A program made the position numbers and the translations under genes. The notes beneath the pieces were generated by a model. The model searched no databases. It was not told the DNA's origin and saw only the letters and a program-made list of their open reading frames with translations. Shown here one piece after another: positions 56,057-64,000 of a stretch of 64,000 nucleotides of DNA. Each line of letters begins with the position of its first letter. The first letter of the stretch is position 1. The DNA comes from Perilla frutescens (Eukaryota; Streptophyta; Magnoliopsida; Lamiales; Lamiaceae). The stretch lies in contig BRKX01000004.1 in assembly GCA_026008535.1 (NCBI GenBank), positions 38,754,501 to 38,818,500 of the forward strand, in the 5' to 3' direction.

Positions 56057-57016
56057 TGTTAGTGCCATCTGCACTTGAGTGTTCGAGATTGTCATAATCT
56101 GTATGGTAATATAGCAATATCAAAAGAACAAAAAAGGTTTTGGTTATTCATGTTCGAATAACATGTTCTAGACATTACAGTAAACATTTCGCTGCCAATC
56201 TGATTGAAGATCAAGACATGTACTTAATCATGTTTGAGAACATGATCATGTACATGATTGTCGAGAGAGTTTACAAAAGACGTACCATGCTAGATTCAAG
56301 GAGATGAAGTTGCAGAATCAAGATAGACGTTTCAGAATAGAAGCTGCCTTATTCGTGATGAAGATCAAAGAAGGAAAGGTGGAGTTCTATTCAAGGAAGA
56401 AATCTAAACTAGAAAAGTCTGATTTAATTAAGGAAATTATTTCCTTGTTGAATCCTAGTCAAAGTAGGACTTCTGATTACATTGTTAAGGCTATATCTGT
56501 TGTTTATAAATAGCCTGGGATTCAGACTAATTTAGGTGACACGAGTTTTACGAATACACAAAAGGGCTGAGAGTTAAAAGACTTCATGTTTGAAGTGTAG
56601 AGTATTCGGATAGACTAGGTTTGATCCGTGTGATCATTGTGTTTCTAGTTTGTATTTGAAACTCACTTTCATACACACTTAAAGGAGTCTCGGGAGAGAT
56701 TTTTTGTGGGAACTAGAGGGATTCTAGGTTGTGAGGGGAGCTCACAATTCAGTTTAGTGAAAGAGGTTGAATCGGGTAGGAAAGGGGTCGAGTGACGGGA
56801 GTTTTTATGTAATAGCCTTTGTAACCATTCAACAGAGTATTAAACTATTTCTCACGGACTTGTGAAGTCTCTCTAATGTAGATTAGTTGATCGAATAGGG
56901 TTACCAACCTCATGTTCTTTACTTGCTTTCTGTTTTTTTATATTCTGACCTTGAATGTTCTTCACAATGTACACATACATGATTATGAACATAATCGCAT
57001 AGTTTATGTAACTACA
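56057..57016 (+). repeat. 5' LTR of copia-B
   Basis: 960 bp, TGTTAGTGCC to TAACTACA, matching 13271-14220 in opposite orientation. Two bases separate it from the PBS. Confidence 0.92.
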
Positions 57017-57018
57017 AT

Positions 57019-57030
57019 TGGTACCAGAGC
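57019..57030 (+). other. primer-binding site of copia-B
   Basis: TGGTACCAGAGC, one mismatch to the initiator-tRNA-Met PBS TGGTATCAGAGC. Confidence 0.9.
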
Positions 57031-57108
57031 GGGTCACCTTTGGTTTTTAGTGCGAAAAGAGTCATGAAAGCTATATATCTGCGTGAAGGTTTTGGTTGCA
57101 GTCCAGCC

Positions 57109-58760
57109 ATGAGTGCAATCAAAGAAGGAGGATCTACAGTGAGACCACCATTGCTAGAAGGCAACGATTATCCTTACAAGAAAGCAAGGTTGAAGGTGTT
57201 TCTGAGATCAATTGATGAACTCGCATGGAAGAGTGTCATTGAAGGATGGAAAAAGCCAACTGTTACCTAGAAAGGAAAGCATGTGGAGATTGAAGAAAGA
57301 GAGTGGACTGTGCCGCAGAAGAACTGGTACAATGTCAACTCCAAAACTCTCAATGTCATATTCTCTACAGTAGATCTTGAGACATTCAGTTTAATCTCAA
57401 CTTGTGAGACTACAAAACCTGCATGGGATATTCTGGAAACCGCCTTTGAAGGAACCAGTTTTGTGAGGCTATCAAGACTACAGAATCTGACTTCAAAATT
57501 TGAAAGTCTCAGAATGGATGACTCTGAATCCATTGGTTAGTTTAATGCCAGACTCAGAAGCACATATCAAATGAGAGTTTTGCTCTTGGAGAGCCTATCA
57601 GCAATGAGAAGCTTGTGAGAAAGGTTCTCAGATCTCTTCCAAGAAAGTTTGCCTATAAAGTTTCTGCAATTGAAGAGGCCAATGACATCAAGAGTATGAG
57701 GCTTGATGGACTGATGGGGTCGTTGAGGACGTTTGAGATGAATCTGGAAGATGAAGACAGCAACACAAGGAAGAGAGGTATTGCTCTTAAAAATAAAGTT
57801 TCTCAGGATGTACATGAACATGTACAGAAATAAAAATCTGTACTTGATTCAAATACAATGAACAATATGGTCCTTATCACCAAGAACTTCAGTCGAATGT
57901 TAAAGAGAGTAAATAATCAGACAATCTTCTGGTAATTCCCAACAAGATAAAAACTCTAATAGTGAGCAGAAAGAGTTTCAACCTTCAAATATAAAGAGAG
58001 GAATTCAGTGCAGAGAGTGTGATGGTTTTGGACACATTCAAGCTGAATGTGCCAATGCTCTGAAGAAAAATAAAGAAAATTATAATGCCTCTCTTAGTGA
58101 TAATGATTCTGAAGAAAGTAGCAGTGAATCAGAAGAAGAGACCTATGCCTTTACAGCAAAAGTCTCAAAGTTCCAGGATCCTTTCAAACTTGCAGAAGAT
58201 GAAGACTCAGACAATGAAGACTTCAGCCATGAGGAGTTTGTTCAGACCTACATGGAGATGTATGAAAAATGGCTTGAAGTAGCTGAAATTAACAAAACTC
58301 TACAATCCCACAACAAAGAGCTTCTCAAAGAAAATGAGGGTTTGATCAGATCTAATGGAGAATAGAAAGCCATAGTCTAACAACAAAAGAAGGAGATTGA
58401 AGAGCTATCAGCATAATTGAAGTCCATCAAAAGGAATGTCAACATGTTGAACAATGGATCAGAGAATCTAGATAAGATTCTCAATATCCCAAGACACTCT
58501 GGGAAGAGTCATCCAGGTCTTGGATACAATGGTGGTCAATCCAAGACAGTGTTTGTCAAAGCAACTACAAGCCAGCCAGTGCATGTACAAAATAATGTGC
58601 AGAACTTCTAAAAGAACAATAACAAAAGGATGACTACTAATAATGGCAATATAAAAAGAATTATCTTCCATTATTGTGAAGAAAAGGGCCATATTCGACC
58701 ACACCATGAAAAGTATCTCTTTGATCTGAAAAGAATGACAAGAAGATTTGTGGCTTAGCA
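57109..58760 (+). pseudogene. copia-B gag
   Basis: Start at ATG 57109 (MSAIKEGGSTVRPPLLEGND), aligned with the copia-A start. A TAG interrupts at about 57268 and another at 57538, and two frame changes (near 57560 and 57915) bracket the middle part ('AIEEANDIKSMRLDGLMGSL'). A CCHC knuckle lies at about 58009-58052 (CRECDGFGHIQAEC), then an acidic Ser/Glu-rich stretch and a coiled-coil tail. A degenerate second knuckle follows ('FHYCEEKGHIRPHHEKY', about 58668) in which the last Cys is lost. More decayed than copia-A gag. Confidence 0.88.
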
Positions 58761-59403
58761 TTTCAGTAACACCCAGAAGAAATCAGCTACTTAGAAAAGG
58801 AAGAAGCCTGCACAAAAGAAGCAATGGGTTGTCAAACAGACCAATGTGATTGCCCATACTTCACTAAGAGTTGAAGATAAAAGCAGCTGGTACTTTGACA
58901 GTGGCTGCTCAAGGCATATGACTGGAGATTGCTCTGTGGTGCAAAATCTGAAAGCCTGCTCGTTAGACTTTGTTACTTTTGGAGATAGAAAAAGGGGCAA
59001 AATAATGGGAAAAGGGAAGCTGATTGTTGAAGGAATGCCCAAACTAAAGAAGGCTATGCTAGTTGATGGACTCAAAGCAAATCTGATAAGCATCAGTCAG
59101 CTGTGTGATGATGACATGACTATTGTCTTCACCAAAGAAAGTTGCATGGTTATGAATAAGAACAATGACTTATTCATGGAAGGAAATAGATCAGCTGACA
59201 ATTGTTATCAGCTACATGTTCCTGCACAATGTTCTTTAACATGTCAAGGAACATCCATAGAAGAATCAGAGATCTGGCATCAAAAATTTGGACACATCAA
59301 CTTCAAGAATCTCCAGAAGATCATCAGAAAAGAAATTATCAAAGGTCTACCTCAAATTGGGATTGACAGAGATAAAGTTTATGGTCCTTGCCAGATTGGA
59401 AAA
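58761..59403 (+). pseudogene. copia-B protease and integrase zinc finger
   Basis: The protease active site is 'WYFDSGCSRHMTG' with DSGCS at 58897-58911, followed by 'VEGMPKLKKAMLVDGLKANL' and 'LISISQLCDDD', typical of copia proteases. The integrase N-terminal zinc finger has His in 'EIWHQKFGHINF' and the first Cys in 'YGPCQIGK'; the next Cys of the usual CxxC is replaced (QIG). A TAG stop follows at 59404-59406. Confidence 0.9.
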
Positions 59404-60315
59404 TAGTCCAGATCCCAACATAAAGAAGTGCAAGACAAAACTTCTAAAGGAATTTTAGATCTTATTCATATGGATCCAATGGGGCCTATGGCTATGGAAA
59501 TCTACGGAGGAAAGAAGTATGTTCTTATCTAAATTGATGATTACTCAAGGTTTACTTGGGTTGACTTTCTCAGAGAGAAGAGTGAAGCCTTCACAGCATT
59601 CAAGAGATTAGCCTGCAAGATCACAGTTGAAAAGAATGAACAGATTATCAGAATCAGAAATGATCATGACAATGAATTTGAGAATAAGTACTTTGACACA
59701 TTCTGTAGTGAGAATGGAATCAGTCATGAGTACTCAGCCCCCAAGACTCCGCAACAAAATGGAGTTGTTGAAAAGAAGAACAGAACTCTTCAGGAGATGG
59801 GTAGAACCATGATTGCTGCTAAAGGAGTTGCTGCTATGTTCTGGGCAGAAGCTATCGACACTGCATGTCACATCAACAATAGAGTTCATCTCAAACCAGG
59901 TACTTTCACTACACCATATGAGATATGGAATGAGAAGAAACCAATAATGGAGTACTTTCATGTGTTTAGAACCACATGTTATATTCTCAATGATAGAGAA
60001 TATCTCAGTAAGATGAACAACAAAGGTATAGAAGGGATGTTTGTTGAATACTCTAGAAATAGTAAATCATACAGGATTTACAACAAAGAGACAAAGGCTG
60101 TCATTGAGACAGTTAATGTCAGATTTGATGATCAGGATAATGCTGTCAATACCTCTGAAGATGATGTTTACACTAATTTCTTTAAACATTGTAAAGTTCA
60201 TGATGATACAGACAGAGAAGCTGAAGAACAGACAGTGAATCACAGAAAGCCTTCGAAGTAGATCATCAAGAATCATCCCACATCAGAAGTCATAGGAGAC
60301 ATTCATGAAGGAGGG
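59404..60315 (+). pseudogene. copia-B integrase core and C-terminus
   Basis: Same frame as the protease. The DDE residues are seen in 'LIHMDPMGPM', 'RNDHDNEFEN' and 'PQQNGVVEKKNRTLQEM'. The core ends with 'AMFWAEAIDTACHINNRV' and 'TPYEIWNEKKP', the conserved copia block, then 'YVFVEYSRNSKSYRIYN'-like text. Stops lie at about 59404, 59531 and 60259. The linker to RT is acidic. Confidence 0.9.
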
Positions 60316-61182
60316 ATGACCAGAAGCAGACTAAGAAAGAGAATGCATGATGAGATATGCTATGTCTGTTTCACCTCCAAGATTGAACCCAAAAACATCC
60401 AAGAAGCTCTCAAAGATGATTACTTGATTGAGGCCATGCAGGAAGAACTTCTACAGTTCAAGAAGAATAATGTTTGGGATTTGGTACAAAAACCTGAAGG
60501 AGTCAACATTGTTGGAACCAAGTGGATATTCAAGAACAAGACTGATGAAGCTGGAAACATTATAAGAAATAAAGCCAGACTGGTTGCTCAAGATTATTCT
60601 TAGATTGAAGGTATTGATTTTGATGAAACCTTTGCTCCAGTTACAAGAATAGAATCAGTCAGACTTCTTCTAGCTATGACCTGCATCATGAAGTTCAAAC
60701 TGTACCCGATGGATGTCAAGAGTACTTTTCTAAATGGATTTCTATAAAAGGATGTGTTTGTTGTACAACCTAAAGGATTTGAAGATCCACATCATCCAGA
60801 GTTTGTGTTCAAACTAAAGAAGACACTGTATGGCTTGAAGCAGGCTCCTCGGACATGATATGAAAGACTGGCTACATACCTGGTTAGCAAAGGATATAAC
60901 AGAGGAGGATAAGACATAATACTATTCATCAGAAAAGAAAAATCACAAGTAATTGTGGTTCAAGTATATGTGGATGATATAGTGTTTGGATCAGTGTCTG
61001 ATAAGATGGTCAAGGACTTCATCAGAGACATGGAAACTGAATTTAAGATGAGCCTAGTTGGAGATCTGAAATATTTCATAGGGCTTCAGATAAAGCAGTC
61101 AGAAGAAGGGATATTTATCTCTCAATCCAAGTATGCCAGAAACTTGGTTAAAAAGTTTGAGCTTGAGAATTCTAAGCACAAA
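60316..61182 (+). pseudogene. copia-B reverse transcriptase
   Basis: 'EALKDDYLIEAMQEELLQF', 'GTKWIFKNKTDEAGNIIRNK', 'DETFAPVTRIESVRLLLA', 'LKKTLYGLKQAPR' and the active site YVDD at 60967-60978 followed by 'MSLVGDLKYFIGLQIKQ' give a clear copia RT. In-frame stops are near 60601, 60745, 60858, 60909 and 61183. No frame change is needed across RT. Confidence 0.92.
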
Positions 61183-61904
61183 TGAACACCTCTCAGCACC
61201 ACAGTTAAGATTGAAAAAGATGATGCAGGAGCTGAAATTGATCAAACTCTATACAGAAGCATGATTGGAAGTCTCTTTTACCTCACTGCAAGCAGAACAG
61301 ATATAGCATATAGTGTGGGAGTGTGTGCCAGATATCAGTCTTGTCCTAAGGAGAGTCACATGAAAGCTGCTAAGAACATCATTAAGTACATCAATGGAAC
61401 TGCTGACTACGGATTGTGGTATATTTCTTATACAAATGCAAGTATTACTGCATACTGTGATGGGCAGGATCTCCAGATGACAAAAAAAGCACTTCAGGTG
61501 CGTGTTTCTTTTTAGGAAACAATGTTGTTTCTTGGTTCAGTAAGAAGCAGAACTGCATTTTATTATCCACAACAGAAGCTAAATACATTGCAGCAGGGAG
61601 CAGTTCTACTCAGATCATCTGGATGATGTAGATAATGAAGAACTATAAAGTCAATCATGATACACCTATTCTGTATTATGACAACATAAGTGCTATCAAC
61701 ATATCCAGGAATCTATTCCATCATTCAAGAACAAAGCACATAGACATCAGACATCACTTCATCAGAGAGCTAGTTGAAGAAGAAGTGTTAAAGATTGAAC
61801 ACATGAAGACAGAAGATCAACTAGCTGATTTATTCACCAAGGGATTGGATGCAGCTCGATTTGAGAAACTCAGAGCATCCTTGGGGGTGTGCTTGGTTCA
61901 GTAA
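61183..61904 (+). pseudogene. copia-B RNase H, partly deleted
   Basis: 'YRSMIGSLFYLTASRTDIAY' starts the region and 'ITAYCDG' holds the first Asp, but the text after it jumps, and the usual DADWAG and SW-SKKQ blocks are broken by deletions and frame changes (61440-61630). The C-terminal part is good again from 61635: 'NLFHHSRTKHIDIRHHFIRE' and 'EDQLADLFTKGLDAARFEKL', ending at a TAA at 61902. Confidence 0.88.
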
Positions 61905-62314
61905 AACCAAGAAGTAGGGTATGGGTGTGTTTATTTCACACCCAGTAAGAAAGAACCATTCCTGCACGAAGGGTCTGAACATTCCCATAAAATGTTCTTC
62001 AGGATATACATGAACATTATTCAAAATTCAGTCTACATCTTTGTCAACAGATAGTTCTGACGTGCAATCGTCATCTCTGATTTTCCGAGATTTCCTTCCG
62101 GTTTCTTAAGCTAACGGAAACCTGAGCCTATTCTATGAACGGAATACTATCTTATATATATGTTTAGTCGTTAAGAAAGAAGGATCATTTTTCAAATTTC
62201 TGAAATCATAAACCTCTCTCTCTTTTCTAAATCATCTGAGTTCTCTGAGAAAATACCATTGTTTGCCATTGTTTTTCTTGCTGATCATCTCTTTCAAACA
62301 CTCAAATATTTTCA
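61905..62314 (+). promoter_or_regulatory. spacer with promoter-like features before the copia-B second ORF
   Basis: CTTATATATATG (about 62151-62162) is a TATA-like box. It is followed by a CT-rich stretch (ACCTCTCTCTCTTTT) resembling a plant 5' leader and then the ATG at 62315. This arrangement suggests that the second ORF has its own promoter; a spliced RNA is the alternative. Not shown by sequence alone. Confidence 0.45.
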
Positions 62315-64000
62315 ATGGCTCCTAAATGTAAACTTGTCTGTCCCAAGAAAGTCGTGAAACCCAGAATGAGGTATGGGAAGGTTACATATTCCAAGCCTCA
62401 AGATCAATTTAATAAGGAGAATGAGTTCGACAGGCAGGTTCGAGGTAAATCTACTTACAAGAAGCCTGTTCAGAGGATGCTCCGTGATGAATCATCTAGC
62501 AAAGACACTGAAGAGTTTATTGAAACATTTAACGGAGATGAAGAAGAAGAAGACTTGGAAGCAGGAGAACAAGAAGTTGCCTTTTTTGCAAAGAAATCAA
62601 AGACTCAAAGTCTTACAATCCAAGATCTCTTAAAGGAAGTTGCTCGATCATATGACGTAAACAAGAAGGCTACTACAAAGAAGGCAAGAACAAAAGGAAC
62701 TACAGTCAAGAAACCTTCATTAAAGAAAATCATCACAACACCTATTGCCCAAGCCCTTCAGAAAGAGAAAGGATCTGCTATTGATGATTCGGTTGTGCCT
62801 GAAGATGTTCCTGCACATGTTGAGGAACATGTTGCACAGAAGAGTACTGCAGAGACATCTACTCCAACCAGTGTCGTGCAGAAGTCGCCTACTCAACCTT
62901 CTACTACTGAAGGTGATACTGAAGAAAGGAAAGACGATATTCCCTTGAGTCTGAAAATGAAAGCCATTGCTGCTGCTATAGCAAAAGGAAAGAAGAAGGT
63001 CATTAAAAGACCTTTAGTTGCTGATCTGACAGAGAAGAAAGTCATTCAGAGTTCATCCTTTGAATCTGCTGAGAAGACTCCTATTCCACAATAGGAGAAG
63101 TTGCTCACATCTGATCAATATGATCCATTTGCACGATCACCAATCAAGAAGAAAAATCCCAGAAAAAGGCATCGACTGCTGTGGTGCAGTTGGTCCCAAG
63201 AACTCATGTGACTCGAAGTGGAGCATCTGCCACTCCATCATCCACTGCCGTGTCTATTAAGAAAAGAAAAGTTGTTGAACTATCTAGTCCTTCCAAGAAG
63301 GCCAAGAAAGCTGCTCAGCCAAAAGATGTTTCTGAAGATGTTCACTCACATTCTAGTGAATATGAGTCTGAAGTCGACAAATAGATTGTACCAGGTACTC
63401 CTAAACAAGCTATCTTTCAATCATCAACGAATGCTGAATATGGGAGAGAGTGAAGCAGAGGTTAATGATCTCTAAGAAGAAGGTTGACAAGAATACACTG
63501 TTGGCTACTAGAGTGTATACCTTGTTTGATGAAGTTGGTCTCCAAGGAACCGTGCAGAAGGTACAAGAATTTGTACCTAAAGTTGTTTCTGAGTTCTACT
63601 GCAATTTGACAAAAGAGATTAATGATACAGAGTCTGAAGACTTCCAGAAAGTCTATGTTAGAGGTGAGATGTTGCAGTTTTCCCTGACCTCATTAATGAA
63701 TTTTTGGGTTATTCATCTGAGGGGGAGTATAGGGAGATAGATGATTGGGGGATGGTTGCTGAGGAACTGACTCAGGGCATCTACAATAAATGGCCATCTC
63801 ATCCGCAGACTATTCCATCTTCAAAGCTGACTCACAAGTATAGAGCTCTGTTCAGAATTCTTATCCACATTGGCTACCCACGAAGCATAGAGCTGCAGTG
63901 ACTCAAGCTCAAGGCAGATTTCTATATCACCTTGGAACTGGGAAGTAGTTCAATTATGGTGAGTTCGTGTTTAACAAGATCATCAGCAGTGCAGAATCAA
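62315..64000 (+). pseudogene. copia-B post-pol ORF (SIRE env-like / 'putative plant transposon protein' type), broken and cut by the window end
   Basis: Start at ATG 62315 (MAPKCKLVCPKKVVKPRMRY). About 260 residues are Lys-, Glu-, Ser- and Thr-rich (basic start, acidic middle near 62520). A TAG at 63092-63094 and a frame change follow, with 'AVSIKKRKVVELSSPSKKAK' (nuclear-signal-like). From 63475 a more globular part reads 'VQEFVPKVVSEFYCNLTKEI', 'KVYVRGEMLQFSLTSL' and, after another frame change near 63710, 'SKLTHKYRALFRILIH' and 'GRFLYHLGTGK'. This resembles the plant 'putative transposon protein' domain (PF20167, from memory). No signal peptide or membrane helix is visible, so an envelope role is unsupported. 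Confidence 0.65.

Larger units (their letters stand above)
56057..64000 (+). mobile_element. copia-B: SIRE-lineage Ty1/Copia element, 3' end outside the window
   Basis: 5' LTR (56057-57016), PBS, gag, protease, integrase, RT, RNase H in the Copia order (integrase before RT), then a second ORF after pol. The N-terminal Gag text 'STVRPPLLEGNDYPY' and the extra ORF after pol are features of the SIRE/Maximus lineage. It is the same family as copia-A. Many stops and some frameshifts make it non-autonomous. The 3' LTR is beyond 64000. Confidence 0.93.

Overview
The window looks like transposon-packed heterochromatin of a flowering plant, probably a eudicot. I find no ordinary host gene. Almost all of the 64 kb is accounted for by LTR retrotransposons of four lineages, inserted into each other and into older DNA-transposon (MULE and FAR1-like) debris. 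The lineage names Athila, Tat, Tekay and SIRE rest on domain order, primer-binding sites and polypurine tracts read by eye. No database was searched.

Layout. 1-11836 is Athila-1, a Ty3/Gypsy element on the minus strand: 3' LTR cut by the window start, env-like ORF, pol, protease, gag, tRNA-Asp-type PBS, and a 1458-bp 5' LTR. It sits inside copia-A (11837-14220, minus, SIRE-like), of which only the 5' LTR, PBS and gag are in view. 14286-24244 is a MULE N-terminal fragment split by Athila-2 (14836-23709, plus, TSD CTCAT), a relative of Athila-1 whose 5' LTR end, PBS, most of gag and parts of the enzymes are deleted. 24245-27242 is a Tekay-like LTR on the plus strand with a PBS-like site after it. 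27360-27840 is a FAR1-like transposase fragment. It is split by a Tekay-derived non-autonomous element on the minus strand (27841-49939, TSD TAAAA) with LTRs of about 4.9 kb and an internal region of only 937 bp. That element's left LTR is itself split by a Tat-lineage element (30372-41638, minus, TSD AGTAC, 609-bp LTRs), which carries gag-pol with two RNase H-type domains, an intron-containing gene on the opposite strand and three families of tandem repeats.

From 49945 the FAR1-like piece resumes. It is followed by a decayed Athila-like remnant (about 50150-54602) interrupted by a solo LTR-like block (51451-53932), then a 361-bp tandem duplication, a tRNA-derived SINE-like relic and AT-rich sequence. 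56057-64000 is copia-B, a SIRE-type Ty1/Copia element on the plus strand, with a 960-bp LTR, gag-pol and a second ORF behind its own TATA-like region. It runs out of the window.

How the parts work together. Within each element gag makes the particle, protease cuts the polyprotein, RT and RNase H copy the RNA from the PBS and PPT, and integrase inserts the copy, leaving 5-bp duplications. All coding regions here carry stops, frameshifts or lost catalytic residues, so none of the copies looks autonomous. Decay differs by element: Tat gag-pol keeps a single reading frame broken only by stop codons, copia-B pol largely does too, and Athila-2 has lost blocks of sequence.
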